The notes under the pieces: generated by a model
Databases searched by the model: none
The model's input: only the letters and a program-made list of their open reading frames with translations
What the model was told of the DNA's origin: nothing
Assembly (NCBI GenBank): GCA_036417435.1
Contig: CM070910.1
Span: 71,904,784-71,968,783 of the forward strand
Source of the DNA: Inia geoffrensis
Lineage: Eukaryota; Chordata; Mammalia; Artiodactyla; Iniidae
DNA length: 64,000 nucleotides
Direction of reading: 5' to 3'
Translations under genes and position numbers: made by a program
Part shown: positions 1-15,100 of the stretch, in pieces
How the letters are laid out: the number at the start of each line of letters is the position of its first letter
Position numbering within the stretch: position 1 is the first letter of the stretch

Positions 1-117
1 GCAAACCCAGTTCACCATTCAAGACATTTTCTAATCTTGAAAAGAAAACTTCAAAGGACATTATGAAGAGCAGAAGCTTGAGATCCATTCCTACCTCAAA
101 TCAGGCTAAGAAAAAAG
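1..117 (+). CDS. CEP162: CEP162 visible exon 1 (5' edge cut by window or unresolved)
   Basis: Frame starts at base 3 and reads [15 protein letters not shown] and onward to Lys-Lys-Lys. The exon ends at 117 before the donor gtaatc, leaving one base (phase 1). No convincing polypyrimidine tract and acceptor lie at the very start, so the exon probably begins before base 1. This is a basic, Ser-rich segment just ahead of the long coiled coil. Codons 1-38 of the visible reading frame. Confidence 0.85.
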
Positions 118-3100
118 GTAATCATATACTCTTTTCATGATAGAATTCTGTACATATAGTGTATTATTTTATTTTCTTTGTTCTCTACTTTCCCTGTTTC
201 CTTCCTCCTTCCATGAACTTTCCTTATTCATAGAAAAAAATTATTCACAAGGTACTGCATTCCATCTTTGAAAGATTCAATTCAATTGAGTTCAGGAGGT
301 TTTTCATCATAAGTTCTAGGTTTTCCTGAACGAGACGCAGAAAGTATGGCAAGTGAATATAAAATACGAGAGTCAAACCTCTCCTCATCTGGTTGGCTTT
401 GTAATATCCACAATATTTGCCAGAGAAGAGCTATGAATTCAGAATGCAAATGGCAATGTACAAATGAGGGTCAACCATCTGGGTATTAGTTCAGTATAGA
501 CTTGGAGAGTAAGGATGTTTTATAGATCAAGGAATGCATACTTTTATTTACTGTTAGTTATTTCCTAATGTAGTCGCTTATCGCTATATTGGCAGAAGGA
601 AAGGGTAAATTTCCTCTTAGAAGCCCATGCAGCTAGTAAAAGAAATAGAAATGCTCAAGTCAAACCAACATTTCTGTGGCCTTAAGACTCCAGTGGGGAA
701 GGGAGAGCAGTAGAGCCAGAAGCATTTTGTCCTTTTCTTTGTGATTAAATCAAATAGGTTACCAATTCCATCATTGTTATCTGGTGATAGTTGTCGGAGG
801 AGAACTAACCTCACTGGAAAATTCACTTCTAGCTTAAAAAGTAGGGAAGTGCCTTTCCCTACTACTGTCAATTCCAGGACCACTTTGACTATATTTAAAA
901 TTCTTTCAGCATTAAAGACTCTTTTCTTCTGTCAGTATTGGTGTGTCTTCACTGCAGCGATCTGTGTGTGTAAGGTGGAAAGGCTAGGGCTGATCTGTAT
1001 GAGAGTGCAGGAGAACAGCAGTGGGGGATGGCTTTTCTGGAGAGACAGGAATATGATTGTTGGCTTAATGCAAGCTTCCTTTCCTCCTGTTCTTAACCTA
1101 TGGACCTCTGACCCCTTTTCCTAAGAAGTCTCTTGTGTTCTCTTATTTTCTCGTTTCTGTGGGACATCTGCTTGTGATGTTGTCATCTACTCATTGTTAT
1201 TAATAATTAACTACCCATTGGATCTAGTGCTTAATGTTAAGGAAAAACACTTGGAACATTCCCCAAATTTTAGAATCATCAAGCGGAGTGTGAAAATTTT
1301 TCATTAATGTTTTAGGAGTATTCATTCTGTACTTTCAGGATCAATAAAATGAAATTTTGTTTTTAATATTATCTACTCTATTATATGTATTTTAGATAAA
1401 CTAACCACCAACATTTTTGAAGTTTACTTTATCCAGATCGATTCACATAACATATTTTTTGAGCACCGACCTTGGTCCAGGCAATATTAGAGGCCCTTGA
1501 GATACATTGGTAAACAAAGTAGGCAAAGATATCTCCACTCCCTCATTTTGTGGAACTTTCATCTGATGAGGAGAGATAGGCTTTTAGCAATATGCATAAT
1601 AAATCAGTAAATGAGGTTATATGCTAAGGAAAACTAAAGGTAGAGCAAGAACGTCAGTGGGGGAGGTCACAGTTTTCAATAAGATAGAGTAGGCCTCCTT
1701 GAGAGAGAGCCATTTGAACAAAGACTTGGAGGAGGCAAAGGAATTGGCCGTGTGGATAGCTGGGGGAAGCGTATTCCAGAAAAATGAAATGACTAAATAA
1801 TGCAAAAGTCCTGAAGTAGGGAGCGATGCCTGGCATGTTCAGGGAACAGCACGGAAGCCCATACGGCGTGGGCAGAGAGGGTAGGAGGAGATGAGACCAG
1901 AGAGTCAAGGGAGAGGCACATGTAGGCTTTTCTAGGGCATTTTAAAGACTTAGGCTTTCACCTTAGTGTGAAAACATGAGCCACTGAAAAGTTCTGAGCA
2001 TGGGAGTGATTCATCTAATTATCCTTTAGACAGATTTCTTTGGCTGACACCTTATAGACCATATATATACAAACATATACACACACTGTAGAGGACACAG
2101 GAAGAAGCTCAGAGCCCAGTTAGAAGGTGATGTTAGGAATGCAGGCTAGAAGTGATGGGGCTGGAACCAGTGTGGCAGCAGTGGTGGTGATGAGAAGCGA
2201 TTGGGTAAGGGTATATTTAGAAGACAGAACCAAGAGTCTAAAAGATCGGTTTGGGGTTGTGAGAGAGGAATCGAGGATGATGGCAACTGGGAGAATGAAG
2301 TTACTCTCTCGCTGGGATGGGGAAGGCTGAGGGGGAGTAGATCTGGGGGTGGAGAGAAGACCAGGAGTTCAGCTGTCGAGGTGATAGTTTTGAGGTGTCT
2401 GTTCTACACACAAGTAGAGAAAACAAGGAGGCAGTTAGGTAGAAAAGTGTAGATTTAAGAGTGTGGTGTGGACTGTAGGTTTCAGACGTTAAAGATGAAT
2501 ATTTTTGAAGCCATGTTTGTCTGGGTTTTTTTAATTGAAGTATAGTTGATTTACAATATTGTGTTAGTTTCAGGTGTACAGCATAGTGAAATTTTTTTTT
2601 GCAGATTATATTCCATTATAGGTGATTACAGGATATTGGGTATAATTCTCTTTGCTGTACAGTGAATGCTTGTTGCTTATCAATTTTATGTGTAGTAGTT
2701 TGTGTCTGTTAATCCCACACTCCTAGTTTGTCCCTCCCACCGCTCTCTCCCCTTGGTAACCATGAGTTTGTTGTCTATGTCTGTGAGTTTTTCTGTTTTG
2801 TATATACATTCGTATTATTTTTTAGGTTCCACATAGAAGTTTTATATAGGATTGTCTTTCTCAGTCTGACTTAACTTCACTAAGCATAATGTTCTCTGCA
2901 ACTTGATGAAGATTATCAAGAGAGCATATCTAGAGAAAAAAGAGCCAGGGCCTGAACCCTGGGCGTGCTAACCTTAAGAGGTCAGGCGGAAGAGGAGTCG
3001 CCTGCAAAGAAGACAGAGCAAGTTTGCAGGAAACCCGAGTATGCGGGGCCCTGAAAGCCAGGTGAAGACAGTGTGTAAAGGAGAATTGATCTGCTCTATC

Positions 3101-6100
3101 AGTTGCTGCTGAGGGATAAAGAAAGAGAGATGGGGACTGACAGCTGGCCTTTGGGTTTAGCAAAAAGGAAGCCATCAGTATTGGACAAGCAGTTTCTGTG
3201 GATATGTGGCTGTGAAAGACAAGCTGAGTGAGAATAGAAGGAGTGGAGTTGGATACTTCAAGCTCTAGACGCCCCTGGAGGAAAGGGTGTAAAAGGTAGG
3301 AAGAAAAAAATGGGGCAGTAGCTGGCATGGAAGTGGAATTAGGAGAAGCCTTTTATTTTGCTTTGTTTTGTTTTAATGGGAGAAATAATAGTTGTGAATG
3401 GAAAATAGTATGTTTATGCACTTTGGAAAGATGCAGTGGACAGGCAGAAATGCATGATGGAGGGGAGAATTGCTAGAGCAGTGTCCTTGAGTAGAGGAGC
3501 TGTCTTGGGATCCAGTGCACATGGGAAGGGTTGGCTTCAGAGAGGACCATGGACAGTTCGCCTGTGGGCAAGCCGATAGGAAGGGGGGAGATGTGGGTAC
3601 AGACTGGTGGGTGGGTAGAAGTGGTGAGAGGTTGCTTCCATTTACTCTGAGAAGTAAAGTACAATGTGATGAGGTGGCAGTGCAGTTGGCGCAGGGGTGT
3701 TGGAGGAGGGAAGATGTGAAAAGGCAATCCTGGAGGGTTAGACTGCAGCAGGAAGCGTCGGCCTGCAGTTAGTGGCCACGAGTGTAAGTTGAGACCAGGC
3801 AGTGTGTGTGTGTCTGTGTGTATTTGTATATGTGTGTGCACAGCCACATTCTACTGCACGATTGCAGGTGTTGGGTAGTTGTATAGTTGGGGTTATCAAG
3901 AGGCGTGGCTTTTGCCAAATGAGTACAGTGAACTGAGAGAGGAGCAAGAAGGGAGAGACCAATGTATGTGGAACGTAAGTTGAGTCGTGAAGGAAGAAAA
4001 GACATCGGGGGGGGGAGGTGATAGAGCATGACACAGGCAGGACCACAGAGTGAGTCCCAGTGGGTCCCAAGGATGGTGGGAATCCAGGTGGGAGGAAGGA
4101 TTGATAGAGAGTAAATGCGTTACTGGTGATAGAAAAAGATCTAGAGCGTCAGTGGGAGAGAGCAGCTGGGGCGGAGAGGCATGTATATACAGCGATTGAA
4201 AGGATCTCCTGTGCGTGTATGGAAATTACTGAGAGTGAAGACAAGTAATGTCATGGGGTGGGAAGGAAACGAGGGGGTTGGTATAGAGGTTGATAGATTA
4301 AAGTAATATTTTTATGGATAGTTTTCCCTATTTCACAATTTCATAGTGCTTGTGACTACCGAAATAAAAAAGAAACACATCAGTAAAATTCATATTAAAG
4401 TACAATGGTAAACTGTGACTGTCTATTTTTATACTGAGCTACTTTTTCTCATTAGACTATCCATTAAGTATGATTTTTTAATCTCTGTCTTTTTATTGGA
4501 AAATTGCCCAGAGTGACTTTAGTTTCATTTCCAAAGAACTGGAATTCCTTTGGGGTGGTTGTTACTTGTCACAGGTTAGGTTCTCCAAGAAGCAGACCCT
4601 GAGGCAGAGATGAGTGTCCAGAAAGTCTAGAGACTGTGCGTGGGATCCACATTGGGTATGATGAAGAAGCCCAATGACTGGGGCTTACGCAGTTAGAAGG
4701 CTTCTTTTTTTTCACGTAACCAAGAAACCAGGGCTCATCAGTTCATAGCTGGTGCAACTGTGCAAGGACCCTTCTTTCCTGCTGCAAAATCCTTAGTTGG
4801 TCTTTTGTCTTCCTTGTCACAAGATGGCTACACAACCTCCAGGCCTGTCAGGAGGAGAGGTGAAAGGTAAAAAGGCCCCTGCCTGTTAACTCAGCAGCTT
4901 CTTAATCAGAAAAGTAGTCACTTTCTTGAAAGTGCCATGTAGGAAACTTTTGCTTTCATCTTATTGGCCAGAACTTTGATCCTGTGTTTCCTTCCCACCC
5001 CTCTCCCCAGTTGCATGGAGGCCAGGGGGATGGGCGTTTTTAACTGGCACACTGCTGCCCAGGGCAAAATTAGGTTTCTGTTATTAGGGAGGAAAAGGAG
5101 ATTGGCAGCTAGTGGTGTCTGCACGTGGTGGTTTTCCTTTTTATTCTAAGTTAATTTTCTTTGGCTGTTGCCTCATATTTTTATCTTTAGACTGATACGT
5201 TTACTGTCAATAAAGGAATAATTGCTCATTATTTAAATTAAAAAAACACAGAGAAGTAAAAAGAAAGCAATAATTAGCCAGGAACAACTGAGGTCACACT
5301 GGGTAAGCCTCTTTCCATGCTTCTTGCATGTATGTCCTTGTCCAGGTTGAAAGAAGCGGGGATGGGAGCTGGAAGGAAGGAGACGGGCAGGACAAACAGA
5401 CAAAGCATTTTATAAGAACAGATCACACTTCATAAGTTCTTTTTAAATAAAATATTAGGTTGAGTTTTACTTAAATCTGTAAGATGAGAAAGAAACTTCA
5501 TCCTAAGAAATACTCCCTCTCAAAAGATCCCTTTAAGAAAACAGACTGTGAAAACCTCTGAAAGGTTGCCAAAACCATGTTGTTGTTTTTACCTACATTT
5601 TGTACATTATCTGTTTTCCCTTCTATGAAATATGAGGTAGTAAAACCCCCAGTCACATGCCTGCTACCCATTTTTGTTGGATTTATTTTTACTTGTTCAG
5701 GATATATTTAGTTTATTCGCTCCAGCGACTGTAATTCTCCTCAGCTTTTAAATGAGGGTCTTGGTTCTGGCTATGAAAGGGCCAGAATGCTTTTCACCAG
5801 TCCCTTATCCATCGCTTCTCCATTCTGGAATTACTTTGATTGGTTTCTCATTTGACTGAATTTTCTTAATCCATTGTTTTTTCAAGAAGGGTTCATGGGT
5901 TCCAAATTCTGCAGTGTGTTTTCATGTTTGAATTTTATATCCAAGCAAATTTTCTTTCGGGTATAAAGGGAAAAGATACTGTCCATGTACTATTATTGAA
6001 AATAATTACTTAGAGAAACCAAAATTAAGAATCCAGGAAGGGAGAATTGTGGTATAAAAGCACTGGCTGACTGCAGCTTGAGCAAGAACCACCTGCCACT

Positions 6101-9100
6101 CTTGGCCACCACATCCTAGGGAGAATCACAATGCTAGCAGAATCACACCCCATTCGTTGGCCATCTTGATGCACCTCCAGTGACTTGGAAGGATTAATGC
6201 CTGCTTTTACAGTGATTCAAACAGTTCCTTTATGAACACTTTAAGACATTTCTTGAGAAAAACCTTCCACATCAAACAATCCAATTAAATATTACTACTC
6301 TATAAGGAAAATCCTGCGCACCCGGAAAAGATTAGAGGGAAATCTCGGGCTGAGGTACTATTGGGGATGTGTTTCTTCTTTTGACTTTCCTGTATTTTCC
6401 AAACCTTTTAATGACCGTGTATTTCACTTTCATGAAAAAGTAAGCTCTGCATTTGAAAAGTTATCTTGAAAAAATTATATTAAAAATATAAATTTCAAAT
6501 GCTTCATTTACATCTAAGGCAATCAAATAAATATTTACGCAGTGTGCAGTTCAGAATCTGTAATAATTGTACATGGGCCTCAAGACCTCTTCTAGGTATT
6601 TCCCTTAAATTTTTATTTTTATTATTAACTGAATAACTTACTGGCCTTAGAATTATTTCCACTGTTTGAGGATTTACGAGGTACCTTTTAAAAGCTGAAA
6701 ATCTCACCAGAATATATATACATTAATCACATTTTTTTCTAATTTAATAAACAGGGTATTATAGCAGTATTATCATTTTGTTTTTTAATCAGATTTAAAC
6801 TACTTGTTATAAAGTTTCCATGTAATCTATATTATTCCAGTGATACTATATCTTGATATACGTTACTTATAAAAAATGTGCTCTGAAAGCACACTTAATC
6901 CTAAGTAAAATGCTTCATAAAGTTATCAGCTGCTCTTTGATTCATTGTTTAGATATTTTTATTTGTTACTGCTGTGAATGTTTGACAGAATTATTGAAAA
7001 ATAATAAAACCTGAAATTATCCCAATCTACATTCTCCTCACATTTTTTCAGCTCCAGTTGTCATTTGACGTGAATCTTGTGTCATTACCCTTCTGTGTCA
7101 AATTGAGCAGAATGTTGATTATGGGCAGGAGTTCGGAGTGCAGTGAAACATGTATTGCAAGCATCAGCCTCCTTCGTGATCCTCGTTTGTCTTAGTGTTC
7201 TCATTGTATTAGTACTTATTGTTACATAATTGCTGAATACACACTCAACTTAGTTTGTATTTGTGGTGCTTTTATCCATTGCTTACAATCTTCAGAAATC
7301 TTATCTGGAACGAGGCTCATCAGGCCTGCAGCTTTGGGTAAAGCAGCACCCCAAATGGAAAGTTGCCTGGCTACTCCTAAGAAGTCTGAAGGCCCTACAG
7401 AAGCAGATTCCTGTGCTCAGGTTCAGAATGTAGGTATTGAATTTCAAAATAATATTCATAATGTTTTTATGTTCTGTAATTATATATTGAAACTAAATTA
7501 TAAATAATGAAATATATGTAATTTCTTTTATGTTGACTGATATTCTTGTCACACAAGAATTTATTGATCTTCTTATACAGTAGAACATTGTTAACCGTGT
7601 CATTTTTATTCTTTGTGGGTTTTTTTCCCCTAACCACCTGTGTTCAAACCTAGTATTATAACTCTACATAATGAAGTAAGGCTTTTCCTTTAAAGGATTC
7701 TTCAGGATACCATGGTGGGAACAAGGAGACAGAATTGATTATGTTTAAAAGAGTTCAGGAAGCAGAGGAAAAATGGAGGGGTGCCCAAGCCCTAATTGAG
7801 CAAATTAAAGTCACATTCTCAGAAAAGGAGAGAGAGCTGGAAAACAAGATGGAGGAACTAAAGAGACAACAGGAAAAGGAACTCTTCAGACTGAATCAAG
7901 ACAATTATATTCTACAAGCCAAGGTACTAGACACATTGTCCTACTTCTCCTTTAATTAAAAAAGAACTGGTACTCCCCGCTAAATGCATTGTCATTTGCT
8001 TGTCCCTGGGGCTGCTTCACTTGATAAATTTGCTGTATAAAACATGAACATGGTTCCTGAGAGTGCCTCCTTACAGAAAAGCCTACATGGAACCCCTGGG
8101 GGGGAAAATTGAAATTGAAATTGGCTCATTTTGATAGTTTTCTTGTTAGCAGTCCTTTCTGAAAACAAATCCCTTGGTTCACTGTGACCTTCACGGAAGA
8201 CAGAGTTTCAGAAAGAAAGCTATGGAAGGTCTAGATTCAGAAAGTGACACTGTGTAGCATTTCTGAGTTACTTCCATCATCAGAACTATTAGCATGAAGC
8301 ATACTGGAAGTGGTTTAACTGTAGTTGGTGTTATGATCATTCTGCTGTGGTTATAAGGCAGTCTTAGGTTTATGTACCTCGAATTTTCTGTTATTCTCCC
8401 TCACTGCTCACTGTATCATTTCCTTCTCCAAATAAAACAATACCTGCATGTTCTCAAAGTTAAGTGGCTTTGAAGAATCAAACAAAAAACAAAGGTGGTT
8501 GCATTTTGGAGAAACAGCTGATCCTGTCACTGAAGAAAAATTGAAGCAAATCCAAAAAGAAATACAAGAACAAGAGACACTTCTTCAAGGATATCAACAG
8601 GTATGGCTCTTCAGCACATAGTGAGTTTGTCTTGAGATTCTTTGATTATAAAAATAAGGCATTTAAAAATATTTCTGTGTCCATTTAACAGGTAATGGAA
8701 ATTCTGGCAATGCGAGCAAGTAATAATTTGACTAGTCTGTACATTTCTCATGGGCAGAATTAAAGTGGTTAAGGGCATGGGCTCTAGATTCAAAAAATCT
8801 GATTTTCGACTTTGCTTCACTACCTGCTGTGCAGCCTTAGGCAGATCATTTCACCTCTCAGCCAGTTTCCTCATCTGTGAAGTAGGAATGAGGATAATAG
8901 TACCTGTCTCATAAGGTGGTTGTGAAATTAAGACAGTACAGATCAACCACTTAGTGCCTTCCACACAGTAACCAGTTACTGCATGTTGCCTGTTACTAAT
9001 TGTAATAGCCATATTTCCTTAGAAACTGTCCTCTTTGTCTTTAATTTTCTATAATTTTTTCAGTAGATAATATTGGCTAGTTTTGATATTATATTGAGAA

Positions 9101-12100
9101 ATATAAATCTGAAATCAATTGCCAATGCCCTGAGAGTGAAAAACAAGTGAATTAAATGGGAGAAAATGAGTGTGTCCTATAGAAGCCATACATTTGTTCT
9201 CTGGGATGATGGAGTGTTGGTGGTGTTGACCTGACAGTCAGCCAGGGCAGGTTTGGTGATCCCCAGAATGAGACTTGTCTTAGTTTCTTTCCCATCACTC
9301 CTTTTTCTTAACTTCCCTCCCCTTCTTCTTCTGTATCATTACCTTTTTCTTTTATGACAACAATAGCCTAAGCATCCAGCCTACTGATAACCAGCATTTT
9401 CATTCCAGGGACATCCAGAGAAAGCATCACCACATCAGAGACTACAGCTTTTGCTGTAAATGAAATTGTACTGATTTTGCAGGACAGCCCACCATAGAGT
9501 TAGTGAGAACTGTCCAAAAACCTTTCCTGCCATTCTGAGCTTGCTGTATAGGACATGGGTTTTAAGGAGGATTTCACAGACCTATGAGTATGCCAACCAC
9601 CCACTCTCACAAAGATAATACAAAATTTATGTGTCTGTGTATGTATGTATTTTTCTGAGTTTCATTAATTCTGCAGATAATCAAGCACAGACTTTGTGCC
9701 AGGCACTAGGCCAGACATGGTGAGACAGTTCATAGTTTTCATTAGATCCTCAAAGGTCCGTGGTTTTCATCACATTCTTGATTTTAAAGAGGTTACTAAG
9801 CCAGAGCATCTAAGCACAGATGGGTACTTTATCCCCCTGATCTCACTGTTTGAGTCCCCCTTCAGCTCAAGTCAGGTGCTGTACTGGGTCTAGTCTCTGC
9901 TCTGCTCTGTCTTGATCTTCCACAAACACCCAGTCTCTAACTCCCTGCTCACAGAAAGTTCCAGAAACAAACATGGATACCCACCGTGGGTACATCCAAT
10001 TACCTCACGGCAGAAAGATGGGCCAAAAATAGGAAAAAAGAAGGTGCAATCAGTCCCACTGGCCTTTCTATCCCTGGTGCCCGAAGTCAGGATGTGGTTA
10101 TTCCTGCAGTCTCTCCCCCATTTACTCCTGTGAAATGCGGTACATTATACTGACAGGCTCTTTGGCTTTGGGAATTTTTTTGCAACTTTTTTTTCAAGTA
10201 GGCATTTTGAGCATTTTAGAAAGAATTGTTTTCAGGTAACAGATTTTCTTCTGAGACAAATCAAAGAGTTTGAAAAAGATTTTGCTTACTCAAAAACTGA
10301 AGAAATTTAAAAGCTATTAAAAATGTTTAAAGGATGTATCTTTTAGAAGCAGATATACTTATGTAAGTACTACTGATTTTTAACTAAGACATAATTTTCC
10401 GTGTATAAAAAGGAAAACGAAAAATTGTATAATCAAGTGAAAGATCTCCAAGAACAAAACAAGAAAAATGAGGAGCAAATGTTCAAGGAAAACCAGAGTT
10501 TATTCAGTGAGTTAGCTGCCTTAAAGTAAGTTCTTTTAAAATTCTTAAAATCAAATATACTTGGATTATTTCTAAGCATTTTATTGTTATATTAATAAAA
10601 CATTTAGGATACTTAGAAATTTTTAAAAAATTATACACTGATTACAGTTTTGTAACTTTTGTATTTTTAATATTCAGTGGATTTTCTCTTGGTATTAGAT
10701 GACTAGTACATACTTCAGTATTTTCAGTATGTTCGTATTTGAGTTTGACATCTATTTCAGGAAATTGAATATTCCTTTTAAGCCTGAGATACTTGGGTAA
10801 TACATCTTGGTAATAATGCTGTTAGTAATAATAGTAAAGAGAAAATACAGTATTATTTACTGTCTTAGTTCAGGTTCCATACAAGTAGAGCCTGAGGTGG
10901 GGATCCTCGTGGAGGCGATTTCCTGGAGGATTAGTCTTAGGAGATGGGGAGCCAGAGAAGCGAGATGGGGGCGGGTAGCAGGAGGGAAGGCAAGTAAGAA
11001 TGTGGTCTCGGCTGGAGGCTGGCTTCATTCTGCTCTCGCCAGGAGGCTCAGGAGAACACATTGCATTGCAGAGTTGGCCCCTACTTGAGGCACGTGGGGG
11101 GCAGCCTTTTGTACCCCCAAGGCAGCCAGTCCCTGGCTCAGGTGGGCCCCAGGGAGCGAGTGGGGGTATCCTCTGGGCCGGTGGGCAGGGGTTGCTACTT
11201 GGCAAGGGCATTTCTCCAGAGAAGGAGAACCTGCGAGTTATTACAACCAGCGCTCACCATGGCAGGCTGACGGGGCACCAGCACCCACTTAAGAATCAAT
11301 CATACTTCAGACTGTACAGCCTTTGGGATGTTATTATCCGTCTTTAACACACTAAGTGAAAGAGCTGAACCAACAAATGTGGGCAAGCTAGGGTACTGTC
11401 TTCTTTTGGGAAATGACTGTCAGCTATGCATCATTTCATCTAAACACCTAAAACCTCAAATAGGACCGCTATCAGAAGAAATTTCTTTGGCTATGAATGT
11501 CATGTATGTTTTATTTATTTACATACTTCTTCCATTTTTTTTGTAAGGTAACTTAGGGCATGTGAGGCAGGGCTGCTGTTAGCTCACGCTCATCTTTCAT
11601 GCAAAATAGAAAAAAGCATATCTTGTAGCAGACAAAGCTGGAAAGTACACAGGTTGGCAAGTGAGGGCACTTTTGTGTAAATTAGGAAGGGGAAAATGCC
11701 CCTTTCTCCTGGTAAGTGTGACCCCAAGCCAAGGCTGATAATCTGCACAGTTCTGAGGCATGAAGGCATTTACATCTTGCTTTCTTCCCAGATGCTTCAA
11801 TAAAGTATTTTAAAATTTCATATCTGATAATGTTGCCTGGCTTTTTTTTTTTTTTTTTTTTTTTTTTTGCGGTACGTGGGCCTCTCATTGCTGTGGCCTC
11901 TCCCGTTGCGGAACACAGGCTCTGGACGCACAGGCTCAGCGGCCATGGCTCACAGACCCAGCCGCCCCGCGGCATGTGGGATCTTCCCGGACCGGGTCAC
12001 AAACCCGTGTCCCCTGCATCGGCAGGTGGACTCTCAACCACTGTGCCACCAGGGAAGCCCTGTTGCCTGGCTTTTAAGAGAGAAGATCTATTCCAGGATC

Positions 12101-15100
12101 CAAACCTGAAGCTCTAAATGAATTTTCACAATGGAATAAATGGTTTCTTTAGAAAGTAGGGTTAGATGATCATATGTGTACTCCTAAACTTGTATAATAT
12201 CTCTGGAAAAAAACAGAAAAATTGATTCTAAGGTACCCGTAGTAGACTGTTTTTGTTTGTTAGTTTCCATGGGTATGATTGGCAATTTGTGTTTCTCAGA
12301 AAGGAGTCTAGAATGATGTGACAAGGAGTACAGAACACCACAGGGGAAATGCAGCAATTCTTTCCAGGAGATTGATTTTTTTTTTTTCTGAGAATTGGCA
12401 GGAAATATTTTTATATTACAAATAAACCAGTACTCTTAGGGTTTTGGTTCTTTTAGATAATACATAAAAGTTTCACATGAAGTATACTTCTCTTTTAGTA
12501 TTTTAGTATCTTTAGTTTAAATAAACTTTCTCTTCAGTGACTCACATAGTTTCGTGCAAAGTGTTTTTAATTTTTAAGAATTGAATATTTTGTTTTGAAA
12601 GGAGTACCTTTTAAAAATATATATTTTTTATTTTCAAAATAAATCAGAGAACAGATGCATAAAAGTCGTTTCCTGTCTCAAGTAGTTGAAGATTCAGAGC
12701 CCACCAGAAACCAGAATTTTACAGATCTGATAGCAGAACTACGGGTGGCACAGGTAAGTTGCATAAGGATTTTACCCATTAGCTGTAGGAAAGATTGTTA
12801 TAAAAATCTCTACATGTGTAAAAAAAAAAAATCTGCTTTTGTAATTTATGAAAAAATAAAATCTGCTTATAAATTTCATACCAATTAAAAATTAGGAAAC
12901 ATCTAAGGTTAGCACTGGGACACATGTGACCTTACTATAGAGGAGACAATGTGATGCTGGTTTTAGATGGCATCCTTTTTATAATCCAACCTCTCATCAG
13001 GCATTTATCACGTGGAGCCATGGTTGGAGGCATAACCTTATTTAGGGCATGTATACCTAACTTCAAATTCCTCATTGGAAATGTATGGCTAAAATAGGAA
13101 AATAATTTGAAGATAATCATTCACCATAAAAAGTTATCTGGCTTTTCCTCTGTCTTCCCAAGCGGACTGTGCAATTCTAGGGGGTGGAGGCTATATCTAC
13201 AAATATGTGTGTCTGATGTGCCTAACACAGAGGTGAAATGCAATGCTACTGTATAACTTTTTTCTTTATTTGTATTGAATTGTTATAAAGAATATGGCCT
13301 AGAATTTTCTAAAGCAGTATTTATCAATAGGAGAAGTTTGGGGATTTAGGGCAGATTAATTCTGCCTTAAGCAGAACAGTTCTATGCATTGCATGATTTT
13401 TATCACTCCTATCGCCAGGAACTATGCTCATAGCACCCACCAGTCGCTGCAACACTCAAAAGCACTGCCATGTTTCCAGACATCTCCTGTGGGAGGGCAG
13501 TCAACTCTCCCCACTCCCTCCCATTAAGAACCACAGCACTAAACTAAAAAGTCTTTCCAATCTATTTGAATGATTATGTAAATTAGAAAAATTCCAATTA
13601 CATATCATTTTTTAGTTAGAAATTTATTATATAAAGTTAGGTTATATAGCACTTTAAACATGCCTTAGTTCGATAATTGATGCTTAACAGACTTGTATGT
13701 AAAATACAGCTTCAAATATGAATCCATTAGAGAACTTTCTTAAGATGCATGTATGTATAGAATGATTAGATAAGTAGGCAGATAAGTAGAAAGAAGGAAT
13801 AAATGATTGGACACCCGCACTTAATCAGTGGGCCTCAAAAACTAGCAAGTTAGGAGAGCAATTAACATTGCTGAAGTTTATGAAGACTTGGGAAAACATG
13901 GTAAGGTTTCAAGCACAGCATTAGCTTCATTTGAAGGCTGTTATTGACCTTTTAAAAGTGCTACTTTGAACACACTTTTTTCTGACAAACGGGAAACTAA
14001 AACTGCCACTGAAATCACTGGAAAACGCTGGCTAAAATACAAGAAATATCTTGTAAATGCATAACCCAGCTCTCAAGAAAGTAAGGGGAATCTCTAGGGG
14101 TCAGAAATGAACAGGGATACAAACCTAGCGGTAAACATTGCTCCTAGGCTGCCAGTTCAGTAACCATGAGCCTTGAGCCTTAACAACAAAGTAGAGATAG
14201 GACCCCAGGATTTCAAAGGGCCACATCCTTCAGTAAAACAGTGGTCCATGAAAAAATCCACCCACCTTCAGAAGGGGCTGAAATATCAAGAAAGCTTATC
14301 TGTCTTAACTTGATTTCTATATAGAGAGGAGGAAAAAAAATCTCTGCTCAGTGTCTTACTAGTTGTTCAGTATAAATGTCATCCCTACTGCCTTCATTTG
14401 TGTTTTAGTATTTGAATTGACACTACTTTCAAGGTTTGGTCATACTCAAACTGGAAAAAGAAAATAACATAAAAGGTGGTCCTGAGTTAGTGATCATCTT
14501 AAGTATGTCTTAAGAAACACATGCAAAACACTCTTAGGGGTATCCATCCTTAACCCAGCTCACATGGTATTCCTTCAGATAAAATCCTGCTGACGGTACG
14601 CCCAGAATGCAGAATTACAAAACCCAGGGAAACAACCCACCGTGAGCAGGCATGGGATGATTTAATAAACAGCAGGATTAGAACCCCAATCAAATTACTG
14701 AGTAGACTGTGAAATAAATAGACTTTAAATGATTTAATATACAAAATAAGTGAGAAATTCAGTGTGAGGAAAGAACAAAACAGACTAGGCAAATTCAGAG
14801 AAAAATAAACAGAATAAGTAGAAAAATTAAATAGATCATACATAACTAAGAAGAAATTGGTAAACTAGAAGATAGATCTAAGGAGCTTAGAGTGAAACAA
14901 AAAAATAGAGAAATGAAAAATATCAGAGATGTGAGATACTCTAGTATGTAATTAAATTTTTTTTTAAAGTAATGGCTAAGAATTGTCTAGAAATTAATAA
15001 AAGAGATGAATTCTCAAATTCAGGAAGTACAGTGAGTCCTGCTCAGGATACATAATTTAAAATCTACATCTAAACCCATCATGGTGAAAGTACCAAAGGC

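Noticed and set aside
11846..12060. tRNA-like A/B boxes in the CHR SINEs (also 15129, 21437, 31401, 32534, 33602, 39323, 46961, 47761)
   Set aside because: The SINEs descend from a tRNA, so box-like strings are expected. None folds as a complete tRNA with acceptor stem, so no tRNA genes are called.
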